From the NCBI GenBank assembly GCA_011390335.1, contig JAABSO010000001.1, forward strand, positions 62,001-126,000: a stretch of DNA of 64,000 nt, written 5' to 3'. A program made the translations under genes and the position numbers. Source of the stretch: Desulfotignum sp. (GTDB lineage: Bacteria > Desulfobacterota > Desulfobacteria > Desulfobacterales > Desulfobacteraceae). The notes under the pieces are model-generated. The model was not told the DNA's origin. It made no database searches and saw only the letters and a program-made list of their open reading frames with translations. Shown here one piece after another: positions 25,314-33,887 of the stretch. The stretch's first letter is position 1, and each line of letters starts with the position of its first letter.

Positions 25314-26618
25314 ATGACGACACAGCTGGAATCTGCCCGCCAGGGCATCCTTACGTCCGAAATGAAAGCCGTTGCCGCACAGGAGGGACTGGATGACACC
25401 TTTGTCCTGGACCATGTGGCCAGAGGGGAGATCGTCATCCCCTGCAACCCCAAAAGAAAACACCAGAAAATCGTAGGAATCGGTACGGGCCTGCGCACCA
25501 AGGTCAATGCCTCCATCGGCACCTCTTCTGATATCTGTGACATCCGCCTGGAGGTGGAAAAGGCCAGGGCTGCACAGGAAGAAAATGCCGACACCCTCAT
25601 GGAACTGTCTGCAGCAGGTGACATGGACCAGATCAGGCAAACCATACTGGACTGCACAGATTTGCCTGTGGGTAATGTTCCCCTTTATCAGGCATTCAAG
25701 GAAACCATCAAGCGCCATCGGAATCCAGCGAAACTGGACCCGGAATATCTGTTTGATCTCATTGAACAGCAGCTGGCCGACGGGTTGAGCTTCATGGCCA
25801 TCCACTGCGGTATCAACCAGTACACCATCGAGCGATTGAGAAAACAGGGCTTCCGTTACGGCGGCCTGGCCTCCAAAGGCGGTACCTATATGGTGGCCTG
25901 GATGGATATCAACGCAAAGGAGAATCCGCTGTATGAACAGTTCGAACGGGTGTGCGGCCTGATGAAAAAATATGATGCCGTGCTGTCTTTAGGCAACGGC
26001 ATCCGGGCCGGGGCGATCCACGACAGCCACGACCGGGCCCAGATGGCGGAAATGATCATCAACTGCGAATTGGCCGAAATCGGCCGGAAAATGGGGTGCC
26101 AGACCATGGTGGAAGGACCGGGCCATGTGCCTTTAGATGAGATCGAGGGCAATATCATGCTGGAAAAACGCATGTCCGGCAACACCCCCTATTATGTTCT
26201 GGGCCCCATTCCCTGTGATACCGGTGCCGGATACGACCATATTTCGGCCGCCATCGGCGCAGCCAGTTCGGCCCGGTTCGGGGCGGATCTGGTGTGTTAC
26301 ATCACCCCGGCGGAACACCTGGCATTGCCGGATGTCAATGATGTGAGAGAAGGGGTGCGGGCGACCCGTCTGGCTGTGCGCATCGGGGATTTGGCCAAAT
26401 ATCCGGACAGAAGGGAGACAGAAAAACAGGCGGCCCTGGCCAGAAGAGACATGCGCTGGGAGGATCTGTCCCAATACCTGCTCTTTCCAGACGCAGCAGC
26501 AGCCGTCCGCGCAGCCCGGGCACCCGAACATCAACAGACCTGCACCATGTGCGGGGATTTCTGTGCCATGAAAAAAGGCATGGAAATATTTGAAACAGAC
26601 ATCACAGAAAAGAGGTAA
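25314..26618 (+). CDS. bzaF: 5-hydroxybenzimidazole synthase (BzaF, ThiC-like radical SAM enzyme)
   Basis: This 434-residue protein belongs to the ThiC fold family. It has the family's MVEGPGHVP and YVLGPIPCDTGAGYDHI, and a C-terminal cluster motif CTMCGDFC (C-x2-C-x3-C near 406-413). The choice between HMP-phosphate synthase and BzaF rests on context: a cobalamin riboswitch, not a TPP one, lies upstream, and cobT follows 2 bases after the stop. BzaF turns aminoimidazole ribotide into 5-hydroxybenzimidazole, the lower ligand of factor III-type cobamide, without oxygen. A thiC identity cannot be excluded without comparing active-site residues. Confidence 0.8.
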   Translation: MTTQLESARQGILTSEMKAVAAQEGLDDTFVLDHVARGEIVIPCNPKRKHQKIVGIGTGLRTKVNASIGTSSDICDIRLEVEKARAAQEENADTLMELSAAGDMDQIRQTILDCTDLPVGNVPLYQAFKETIKRHRNPAKLDPEYLFDLIEQQLADGLSFMAIHCGINQYTIERLRKQGFRYGGLASKGGTYMVAWMDINAKENPLYEQFERVCGLMKKYDAVLSLGNGIRAGAIHDSHDRAQMAEMIINCELAEIGRKMGCQTMVEGPGHVPLDEIEGNIMLEKRMSGNTPYYVLGPIPCDTGAGYDHISAAIGAASSARFGADLVCYITPAEHLALPDVNDVREGVRATRLAVRIGDLAKYPDRRETEKQAALARRDMRWEDLSQYLLFPDAAAAVRAARAPEHQQTCTMCGDFCAMKKGMEIFETDITEKR

Positions 26619-26620
26619 TT

Positions 26621-27682
26621 ATGTCATTGCTTGAAAACACCATTCAAAACATCAAAAAAGAACTGGATCAAACCGCTTTGGAAGCAGCCAGAGACCGGCT
26701 GCGCAACCAGGCCAAGCCCCCGGGAAGCCTGGGAGTAATGGAAGATATCGCATCCCGGCTGGCCGCCATCAAAGGCACCATTAACGTCAGACTGACCAGC
26801 AAGCATATCGTGACCTGCGCCGGGGACCACGGCGTGGTGGAAGAGGGGGTCAGCCTGTTCCCGGCCGAGGTCACCCCCCAGATGGTACTCAATTTTGCCG
26901 GGGGCGGGGCATCGGTGAACGTGATTGCGAAACACGCCGGCGCCGCTGTCAAGGCAGCAGATATCGGGGTCAACTATGATTTTGACCCGGCATTGCCAAT
27001 TTTCCATAAAAAGGTGCGCCACGGCACCGCCAATTTCACCAGAGAACCGGCCATGACCAGGGATGAAGCCATCCGGTCCATCGAAGCCGGCATTGAAATT
27101 GTAGAGGAGCTTGCAGCCGAATCTGCTGTGGATCTTTTGGGAACCGGGGATATGGGCATCGGCAACACCACCCCGTCCACCGCTGTTATTGCCGCATTTT
27201 CCGGTCTTCCGGTGGAAAAACTCACCGGCCGGGGCACCGGCATTGATGACAGCGGGTTGGCGAACAAGATCGCTGCCATCAAAAAAGGCCTGGATCTGCA
27301 CAGACCCGACCCCACGGATCCCCTGGATATTTTGTCCAAAGTCGGGGGGTTGGAGATCGGGGCCCTGGCCGGACTGGTTCTGGGGGCTGCGGTCCGGGGC
27401 ATCCCGGTGATCTGTGACGGCTTTATTTCCACAGCCGGGGCTTTGATCGCCTGTGAGCTGGCACCGGCGGCAAAAAAATATCTGTTTGTCAGTCACAAAT
27501 CTGTTGAGATCGGCCACAAATACATGCACGACCGCCTGGGCCTGGAACCGCTCATTGACCTGAAATTCCGGCTGGGTGAGGGCACGGGTGCGGCGGTTTG
27601 CATGGAGCTGCTGGATCTGGCCACACGGATTTTAGCGGACATCAAAACCTTTGAAGAGGTGGGCGTGACAAATATCGATTGA
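26621..27682 (+). CDS. cobT: Nicotinate-nucleotide:dimethylbenzimidazole phosphoribosyltransferase CobT
   Basis: This 353-residue enzyme activates a benzimidazole as its alpha-riboside phosphate for attachment to cobinamide. It shows RLRNQAKPPGSLGVMEDIA at the N-terminus, CAGDHGVVEEGVS, the GIGNTTPSTAV block and a C-terminal LGEGTGAAVCMELLDLA with the catalytic Glu. Its length matches Salmonella CobT (356). It lies 2 bases after bzaF, with the SD AGAGG inside bzaF, so the two consecutive steps of lower-ligand synthesis and activation are coexpressed under the cobalamin riboswitch. Confidence 0.93.
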   Translation: MSLLENTIQNIKKELDQTALEAARDRLRNQAKPPGSLGVMEDIASRLAAIKGTINVRLTSKHIVTCAGDHGVVEEGVSLFPAEVTPQMVLNFAGGGASVNVIAKHAGAAVKAADIGVNYDFDPALPIFHKKVRHGTANFTREPAMTRDEAIRSIEAGIEIVEELAAESAVDLLGTGDMGIGNTTPSTAVIAAFSGLPVEKLTGRGTGIDDSGLANKIAAIKKGLDLHRPDPTDPLDILSKVGGLEIGALAGLVLGAAVRGIPVICDGFISTAGALIACELAPAAKKYLFVSHKSVEIGHKYMHDRLGLEPLIDLKFRLGEGTGAAVCMELLDLATRILADIKTFEEVGVTNID

Positions 27683-27730
27683 TATTTCCGCACCTGAAGG
27701 AAGGGTTTTTTAGGTACTTTGGATAAAACG

Positions 27731-27766
27731 GTTTTCCGGGATCCGGCCAGGCAGATTCCGGAAAAC
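27731..27766. terminator. Hairpin between convergent cobT and cysteine desulfidase genes
   Basis: A perfect 9-bp stem (GTTTTCCGG at 27731-27739 with CCGGAAAAC at 27758-27766) with an 18-base loop lies between convergent genes. The ends of the arms give short T- and A-runs, so it could serve both strands. Strength is uncertain. Confidence 0.45.
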
Positions 27767-27790
27767 ATCACCAGATTATTCCGGCCGAAT

Positions 27791-29071
27791 CTATTCCCCC
27801 AGCATGATGCGGATAATTTCCCGGTCGGTTTCCCGCATGCCGTCCCGGCCGAGCCGGCCGATGTTGGCAATGGTGTTTTCTACCCCTTTTTTCACGATGC
27901 CGTCCCCGCCGTAAAACTGCCGGCCTTTCTGAAACATGTAAAATCCCAGAAGCCCTGCTTCCACGGAAAGAGAAATCTTTGCGGCACAGGAGGGTTTGGC
28001 CCCGTCACAGATAATCCCCGACACCATGGCCAGGGCATTGACGATGGTGTGGGCCACTTCCCTGAACCTGCCCCCGTGGAGCCAGGCAATGCCGGCACCG
28101 GCGCCAACCCCTGCGCTGACAGCACCACAGTAGGCAGACAGCCTGCCGATACCGGTCTTCTGGTGAATGGTCACCAGACTGGATACCACCAGGGCCCTGA
28201 GCAGCGTTTCTTTATCAACCCCCATGTGCCTGGCATACACTATAACAGGCACGGATGCGGCGATGCCCTGATTTCCGCTGCCTGATACAATCACCACCGG
28301 CAGCTCGCATCCGCTCATCCTGGCATCTGATCCTGCCGCCGCCATGGCTTTGGCCCGTACCTTTATGTCATTCCCCCAGGTTTCCAGCAGCACTGACCCT
28401 ATGTTGGCCCCCCAGTCGCCTGTGATCCCGTCTTCGGCGATCTTTATATTATAATCAATCTGTCTTTGTATCAGGGATTGTACATCACCCGGCAGTACAG
28501 ATGCAGCAAAATCCAAAATATCTTTTACATTCAGTATGGACCGGTCAATGAGTACGGTTGTATTAATCTCATCGCAGTCCTGGTTCTGATACACAATGCC
28601 ATCATCTTTTTTGATCAGAACAATATTGGTATGAAAATGGGAAATCTGAACCATGGCGCTTGCATTGTCCTTATAGACAGTCACTGCCAGATCAAATATG
28701 AGGCTTGTGTCCATTTTACACACCGTGATTGTTCTGCTGTCAAGAAAGGCCGCAATTTTCTTTTGTCCTGCCGCATCCACACTGGATATAACCTCCAGGG
28801 TCTTGTCTGCATCACCTGCAACAACTCCGGCTGCAGCGGCTGCTGCAATACCCCGCAGCCCCCCTGTATTGGGCACCACCACACTTTTTACATTTTTTAT
28901 AATATTGTCACTGGCCTGAATCATCACCCGGTCCGGCTGACTGCCAAGCACTGCTGCTGCTTTTGCTGCTGCATAGGCAACGGCAATGGGTTCTGTGCAG
29001 CCCATGGCCGGGACAAGCTCTTCGTGCAAAATTGCAAGATATGCACCATGTTTTTTATCTGTTAATTTCAT
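27791..29071 (-). CDS. cyuA: L-cysteine desulfidase (UPF0597/CyuA family)
   Basis: This 426-residue protein is of the UPF0597 family, related to the serine dehydratase alpha chain. It has VPAMGCTEPIAVAYAAAKA at the N-terminus, then SGCELPVVIVSGSGNQGIAASVPVIVYA, and CDGAKPSCAAKIS with further cysteines likely to hold a 4Fe-4S cluster. The archaeal and E. coli homologues convert L-cysteine to pyruvate, ammonia and sulfide. An AGGAACC SD precedes the ATG. It is convergent with cobT and divergent from the phn operon. Serine rather than cysteine as substrate remains possible. Confidence 0.85.
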   Translation of the reverse strand: MKLTDKKHGAYLAILHEELVPAMGCTEPIAVAYAAAKAAAVLGSQPDRVMIQASDNIIKNVKSVVVPNTGGLRGIAAAAAAGVVAGDADKTLEVISSVDAAGQKKIAAFLDSRTITVCKMDTSLIFDLAVTVYKDNASAMVQISHFHTNIVLIKKDDGIVYQNQDCDEINTTVLIDRSILNVKDILDFAASVLPGDVQSLIQRQIDYNIKIAEDGITGDWGANIGSVLLETWGNDIKVRAKAMAAAGSDARMSGCELPVVIVSGSGNQGIAASVPVIVYARHMGVDKETLLRALVVSSLVTIHQKTGIGRLSAYCGAVSAGVGAGAGIAWLHGGRFREVAHTIVNALAMVSGIICDGAKPSCAAKISLSVEAGLLGFYMFQKGRQFYGGDGIVKKGVENTIANIGRLGRDGMRETDREIIRIMLGE

Positions 29072-29287
29072 CTTGGTTCCTGATGTATAATTCCCCTTCT
29101 TCTTCTAAGTCACTCATTTGCGTTGCGGGTCGGTTTGGTGCCGGAGATTGCCCCGGCAAGTGCGCTTTTGAATGCACCCTGAATGGTACCCTGACCGGCA
29201 GCAAAACACAATTGAAATTCATTTCTTCAAAAAACCGTGACAGCCCGGGCCGGTCATATCCTGATCCGGACACCATTACGGCTTCAC

Positions 29288-29305
29288 TTTAACAAGAGTT
29301 TAACA
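29288..29305 (+). promoter_or_regulatory. Pho-box-like direct repeat before phnG
   Basis: TTTAACA occurs twice (29288-29294 and 29299-29305) with a 4-base spacer, giving an 11-base period as in Pho boxes bound by PhoB/PhoP dimers. It is 46 bases before the phnG ATG. Control by phosphate starvation is inferred from the architecture and the phn genes. Confidence 0.35.
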
Positions 29306-29350
29306 GACAGGTAATCATTTTCTCACAGGAAATCAGATAGAATACCAGCC

Positions 29351-29791
29351 ATGACTGAAACACACAGACAGATGTGGATGCAGATGCTGGCAGATGCGGA
29401 TGTTGCAGATCTCAAGGCCGGATATGCGCCGTTTGCTGAAAAAATTTCCTATACCTGGCTGGTAAAACCGGAGACCGGGATGCTCATGATCCAGGGCAGG
29501 GCAGACAGCACCGGCGCCCCCTTCTGTTTAGGGGAGATGACCGTGACCCGGTGCATGGTGCAGGTCATCGATGACATACAAGGCTATGCCATGGTCCAGG
29601 GCAGTGACCATGAGCATGCCCGGCTGGCAGCGCTGCTGGATGCCCTGCTCCAGATGCCGGATTTTCATGCAAAACTGGCGGCCACTTTGATGGCGGTCCT
29701 GAAGAGCAGAGAGCAGCAAAGAGAGCAGGCCATGGCAAAAGAGATATCAGACACCACGGTGGAGTTTTTCACCCTCAAACGGGGAGAATAA
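29351..29791 (+). CDS. phnG: Phosphonate C-P lyase complex subunit PhnG
   Basis: This 146-residue protein is the small PhnG subunit of the C-P lyase core complex (PhnGHIJ). It has the expected LGEMTVTRCMVQV block and GDHEHARLAALLDAL-type region (HEHARLAALLDALL). E. coli PhnG is about 150 residues. With PhnI, PhnH and PhnL it attaches the phosphonate to ATP-derived ribose, releasing adenine. It is the first gene of a tightly packed operon; phnH begins 11-14 bases after its stop. Confidence 0.9.
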   Translation: MTETHRQMWMQMLADADVADLKAGYAPFAEKISYTWLVKPETGMLMIQGRADSTGAPFCLGEMTVTRCMVQVIDDIQGYAMVQGSDHEHARLAALLDALLQMPDFHAKLAATLMAVLKSREQQREQAMAKEISDTTVEFFTLKRGE

Positions 29792-29801
29792 GGGACAGGC
29801 C

Positions 29802-30383
29802 ATGATGCAGAAAGGATTTGATTCCGAAGTGTTTGACAGCCAGGCGGTCTTCCGGAACCTGCTTCTGGCAATGGCGAATCCCGGCACCATTGCCGCCACA
29901 GGCATAAACATCTCCTGTCCGGGACGGCTCGCACCTGGTGCCGGGGCCCTGCTGCTGACCCTGCTTGATTTTGAAACGGTTTTGTGGGCAGACCTGGATC
30001 CTGATACACCGGAAACCCAGTGGCTGCATTTTCACACCGGGACTCTGTTGACCCATGCCCCGGACAGGGCCGGATTTGCCCTGTTCACGGACGGTGAAAA
30101 ACTGATGGATCCCGGTCTATTCAATCCAGGCACAGTGGCATCCCCGGACATATCCACCACCCTGGTGATCCAGGTCCGGGGAATGGACCAGGGGCGGCAG
30201 CTGCGCCTCACCGGACCGGGCATTGAAAAGGATACCTTTATCCACCTTGCAGGCATCAAAACAGAATTCTGGGAAAACCGCGCAATGGTGAACCAGGCAT
30301 ATCCTGCCGGTATTGATATGATTTTTGTGCATGCCCGAGGGTTTACCGCCCTTCCCAGAACCACAAAAGTTGCGGTGTACTGA
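29802..30383 (+). CDS. phnH: C-P lyase complex subunit PhnH
   Basis: This 193-residue protein matches PhnH, with FDSQAVFRNLLLAMANPGTIA at the N-terminus, which is the typical start of the family, and PAGIDMIFVHARGFTALPRTTKV at the end. It resembles a PLP-independent fold of transferases and is a core subunit with PhnG, PhnI and PhnJ. The E. coli protein is 194 residues. Its stop overlaps the phnI start by one base (TGATG), giving translational coupling. Confidence 0.92.
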   Translation: MMQKGFDSEVFDSQAVFRNLLLAMANPGTIAATGINISCPGRLAPGAGALLLTLLDFETVLWADLDPDTPETQWLHFHTGTLLTHAPDRAGFALFTDGEKLMDPGLFNPGTVASPDISTTLVIQVRGMDQGRQLRLTGPGIEKDTFIHLAGIKTEFWENRAMVNQAYPAGIDMIFVHARGFTALPRTTKVAVY

Positions 30384-31510
30384 TGTACGTGGCGGTAAAA
30401 GGCGGTGAAAAAGCCGTAAAAAACTCCCAGCGCCTGGTGGCAAAAAAACGCCGGGGAGACATTAGTGTCCAAAAAATTTCCATGGACCAGATCGCAAACC
30501 AGCTGGGCTTAGGGGTGGACCGGGTCATGGCAGAAGGGTCCCTGTATGATGTAACCGCCGCAGCCATGGCCATCCAGCAGGCCCAGGGGGATATGACGGA
30601 AGCGGTTTTTCTGGTGCGGGCGTTTCGCACCACCTTGAAACGCTTCGGCAACAGTATCCCGGTCCAGACCACAAAAATGACCGCCATCAGACGGGTGTCC
30701 GGGATCTTCAAGGATATTCCCGGGGGCCAGATTCTTGGGCCCACCTATGATTATACCCATCGGTTGATTGAACCCGACCCGGACCATGCACCTGATCCTC
30801 CCTGTGACCGTCACACGGACACGGCACCTCCGGATAAGACAGCTGCCTGTGACGACATCTCCCCATTGCCTGAAGAACTGCCCCGGGTCATTGACATACT
30901 CCAGGCCCAGGGACTGCTGCAGCAGGATGAAACAACGCCCCCCGGGGATGCGGCAGAGGATCTTACCCGGCAGCCGTTGGCATTTCCTGTTTCCAGAAAC
31001 CTGCGGCTCCAGGCCCTGGCCAGGGGGGATGAGGGATTTGTCCTGGGAACGGCATACTCGCTGCAGCGGGGGTTCGGCCTGGACCGGCACCCGTTTCTGG
31101 GCGAACTCAAGGTAGGATATGTGGCAGTCCGGTATACACCGCCGGAACTGGGATTTGACATCCATATCGGCCGCATAAAACTCACCGAATGCGTCATGGT
31201 TAACCGGCAGGATGATGCGGTCCGAAAAGCCGCCGGGTTTGAAACAGGCTATGGTCTTGTGTTCGGCCAGAACGAAAGAAAAGCCATGTCCATGTCCCTT
31301 TTGGACCGGTCCCTGGCTGCAAGAAAGAACACCGGGAAAACCGATTATCCGGCCCAGGATCCGGAATTTATCCTGTCCCACTGTGACAGTGTGGAATCCT
31401 CCGGGTTTGTGCAGCACCTCAAACTGCCCCATTATGTGGATTTTCAGTCCGAGCTGGTATTTATCCGGAACCGTCGCAAAGACCATACCCCTGATAAAGG
31501 AAACCCTTAA
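30383..31510 (+). CDS. phnI: C-P lyase complex subunit PhnI
   Basis: This 375-residue protein matches PhnI, the nucleosidase-like core subunit that displaces adenine from ATP. The N-terminus MYVAVKGGEKAV, then VFLVRAFRTTL, GFVLGTAYSLQRGFGLDRHPF and RIKLTECVMVN are family blocks. Between about 135 and 160 there is a low-complexity stretch rich in Asp, Pro and Thr, which may be a species-specific loop. The gene overlaps both neighbours by one base. Confidence 0.92.
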   Translation: MYVAVKGGEKAVKNSQRLVAKKRRGDISVQKISMDQIANQLGLGVDRVMAEGSLYDVTAAAMAIQQAQGDMTEAVFLVRAFRTTLKRFGNSIPVQTTKMTAIRRVSGIFKDIPGGQILGPTYDYTHRLIEPDPDHAPDPPCDRHTDTAPPDKTAACDDISPLPEELPRVIDILQAQGLLQQDETTPPGDAAEDLTRQPLAFPVSRNLRLQALARGDEGFVLGTAYSLQRGFGLDRHPFLGELKVGYVAVRYTPPELGFDIHIGRIKLTECVMVNRQDDAVRKAAGFETGYGLVFGQNERKAMSMSLLDRSLAARKNTGKTDYPAQDPEFILSHCDSVESSGFVQHLKLPHYVDFQSELVFIRNRRKDHTPDKGNP

Positions 31511-32349
31511 TGCCGCTGTCTTATAATTTTGCCTATCTGGATGAACAATCCAAAAAAATGATCCGGCGGTCCATTTTAAAGGCCATTGCCATCCCGGGGT
31601 TCCAGGTACCCTTCGGGGGCCGTGAAATGCCGCTGCCCTATGGATGGGGCACCGGCGGCATCCAGCTCACCGCCGCCATCATCGGCCCGGATGACCGGCT
31701 CAAGGTCATTGACCAGGGGTCGGATGACACCGTGAACGCCATCAGCATCAAGGCATTTTTCAAAAAAACCGCCGGCATTGCCATCACCGAAGAAACCAAG
31801 GAAGCAACCATTATCCAGACCCGGCACCGGATACCGGAAACCCCGCTGCAAAAAGGACAGATCATGGTGTTCCAGGTGCCCATACCAGAACCTCTGCAGT
31901 TCATTGAACCCAAAAAATCCCAGACCGTTAAAATGCACGGATTTGAAGAATACGGCAGCATGCATGTCAAACTGTATGAAGATATCGCAAAATTCGGCAG
32001 GATCGCCACCGCATTCGACTACCCGGTGCAGGTGCACCAGCGCTATATCATGAGCCCCTCCCCCATACCCAAATACGACAACCCCAAACTGCACCGGTCA
32101 CCGGCGGTTCACCTGTTCGGAGCGGGCAGGGAAAAACGCATCTATGCGGTGCCCCCCTATACCGACGTGGTCAGCCTGGATTTTGAGGATTACCCCTTTG
32201 AGCTGGAAAAATGGGACGGGGCCTGTGCGGTCTGCGGATCCACCGACAGCTTTCTGGATGAAATCATCACAGATGATACAGGTACCCGGGTGTTTATCTG
32301 TTCTGATACGGAATACTGCAAGAAAAACACAGGAAACCCCGCCCCATGA
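31510..32349 (+). CDS. phnJ: C-P lyase catalytic radical SAM subunit PhnJ
   Basis: This 279-residue protein is the radical SAM enzyme that breaks the carbon-phosphorus bond and releases the alkane. The unusual cluster motif is complete: CAVC, 21 residues, then CSDTEYC, that is C-x2-C-x21-C-x5-C at the C-terminal end. GYxTGGIQLT-type (GWGTGGIQLT) and FGAGREKRIYAVPPYT blocks are also present. It starts on TAATG with phnI and ends on ATGA with phnK. Confidence 0.95.
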   Translation: MPLSYNFAYLDEQSKKMIRRSILKAIAIPGFQVPFGGREMPLPYGWGTGGIQLTAAIIGPDDRLKVIDQGSDDTVNAISIKAFFKKTAGIAITEETKEATIIQTRHRIPETPLQKGQIMVFQVPIPEPLQFIEPKKSQTVKMHGFEEYGSMHVKLYEDIAKFGRIATAFDYPVQVHQRYIMSPSPIPKYDNPKLHRSPAVHLFGAGREKRIYAVPPYTDVVSLDFEDYPFELEKWDGACAVCGSTDSFLDEIITDDTGTRVFICSDTEYCKKNTGNPAP

Positions 32350-33137
32350 CCAGGATGCCGGAAAACAGTTCCCAGCCCCTGCTGGCAGTGCAGTATTTGT
32401 CTAAATTCTTCGGCAGGCAGCTGGGATGTCATGACATCAGTTTTGCGGTGTCTCCCGGTGAGGTGATCGGTGTGGTGGGTGAGTCGGGTTCCGGCAAATC
32501 CACGCTTCTCAACTGCATTGCCGGCCGGGTAAAACCCTCCAACGGGTCGGTGTTTTTTCATTCATCAGCAGGGATGATCGACCTGTGCCGATGCGACGAA
32601 GCCCTGATGCGCAAAATCATCCGGACCCAGACCGGGTATGTGACCCAGAACGCGGCCCAGGGACTCAAGATGCACATCAGTGCCGGCGGCAATATCGGAG
32701 AAAAACTCATGGCCGGCGGCATGCGCCATTACGGTCAGATCCGTAAGATGGCGTTGGCCTGGCTTGAACGCGTGGAAATAGATCCGGACCGCATAGATGA
32801 CCTGCCCGCCACCTTTTCCGGCGGGATGCAGCAGCGGCTCCAGATTGCGGCCAACCTGGTCAATGCCCCCAAAATCATGCTCATGGATGAACCCACCTCC
32901 GGGCTGGATGTGTCGGTGCAGGCCCGGCTCATCGATGTGCTGCGCAAACTGGTATCAGGGCTGAACCTGTCCATGGTTCTGGTCACCCATGACCTGGCCG
33001 TGGCCCGGCTGCTCTGCCACCGGCTCTATGTGATGAAACAGGGGGAAATGGTAGAATCCGGGCTCAGCGACCAGATACTGGACGACCCCAGGCAGCCCTA
33101 TACGCAGCTGCTGGTATCCTCGGTGCTCAAACCGTGA
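32346..33137 (+). CDS. phnK: C-P lyase ABC-type ATPase PhnK
   Basis: This 263-residue ABC ATPase is not a transporter subunit but binds the C-P lyase core. It shows Walker A GESGSGKST, signature FSGGMQQRLQ, Walker B IMLMDEPTSGLD and the switch His in LVTHD. It overlaps phnJ by 4 bases. In E. coli PhnK docks on PhnJ and, with PhnL, couples ATP hydrolysis to the cycle. Confidence 0.92.
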   Translation: MTRMPENSSQPLLAVQYLSKFFGRQLGCHDISFAVSPGEVIGVVGESGSGKSTLLNCIAGRVKPSNGSVFFHSSAGMIDLCRCDEALMRKIIRTQTGYVTQNAAQGLKMHISAGGNIGEKLMAGGMRHYGQIRKMALAWLERVEIDPDRIDDLPATFSGGMQQRLQIAANLVNAPKIMLMDEPTSGLDVSVQARLIDVLRKLVSGLNLSMVLVTHDLAVARLLCHRLYVMKQGEMVESGLSDQILDDPRQPYTQLLVSSVLKP

Positions 33138-33170
33138 CACAGTGACAGATCACCCCTTTTGGAGAATTTC

Positions 33171-33887
33171 ATGGCCCCGCGCTGGATACTCAAACTGGAA
33201 AACATTGAAAAAGACTTTGTCTTTCACCTGCAGCAGGGCACCCGGATTGTGGTGTTCGACCGGTTCTCCCACCTGTTTTTCCCGGGCCGGGCCACCATTC
33301 TCACCGGCCCGTCCGGCACTGGAAAGAGTACCCTGCTGCGCATGATTTACGGCACATACAAAACCGGGGGCGGTCATATGTGGGCCCGGCGCCGGGGCCG
33401 GCCGGTGGATATTGCCGCAGCCGAGCCCGCCATGATCTACACCCTGCGGCGGGACACCATCGGGTATGTGAGCCAGTTTCTCCGGGTAGTCCCCAGGGTG
33501 TCGGCTTTAGATACGGTCATCGAGCCGCTGCTGGCCAGAAACATGGAACTGGAAAGCGCCCGGAAAAAAGGCCGGGCCCTTCTGGAACGGCTCAATATTC
33601 CTTCAAACATGTGGCATCTTTCCGCCACCACCTTTTCCGGCGGTGAGCAGCAGCGCATCAACTTGGCCAGGGGGTTTATCGCCCCCTTTCCCATCCTGCT
33701 GCTGGATGAGCCCACCGCATCTTTGGACCTGAAAAACCGCCGGATTGTCATCGATCTGATCAAAGAAGCTCTGGCAGACAACACCTGTGTGATCGGCGTA
33801 TTCCATGATCCGAAAGACCACAGGGATTTTGCCGATCACACCATTGACCTTGCCCACATGCTGAACCAGGAGGTGATACAGCCATGA
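33171..33887 (+). CDS. phnL: C-P lyase ABC-type protein PhnL
   Basis: This 238-residue ABC protein has Walker A GPSGTGKST, signature FSGGEQQRINLARG and Walker B ILLLDEPTASLD. It is required for joining phosphonate to the ribose of ATP in the first step of the pathway. The ATG at 33171 is chosen because GGAG lies 6 bases before it; a TTG four codons upstream is in frame but has no SD. The stop overlaps phnM by 4 bases. Confidence 0.92.
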   Translation: MAPRWILKLENIEKDFVFHLQQGTRIVVFDRFSHLFFPGRATILTGPSGTGKSTLLRMIYGTYKTGGGHMWARRRGRPVDIAAAEPAMIYTLRRDTIGYVSQFLRVVPRVSALDTVIEPLLARNMELESARKKGRALLERLNIPSNMWHLSATTFSGGEQQRINLARGFIAPFPILLLDEPTASLDLKNRRIVIDLIKEALADNTCVIGVFHDPKDHRDFADHTIDLAHMLNQEVIQP

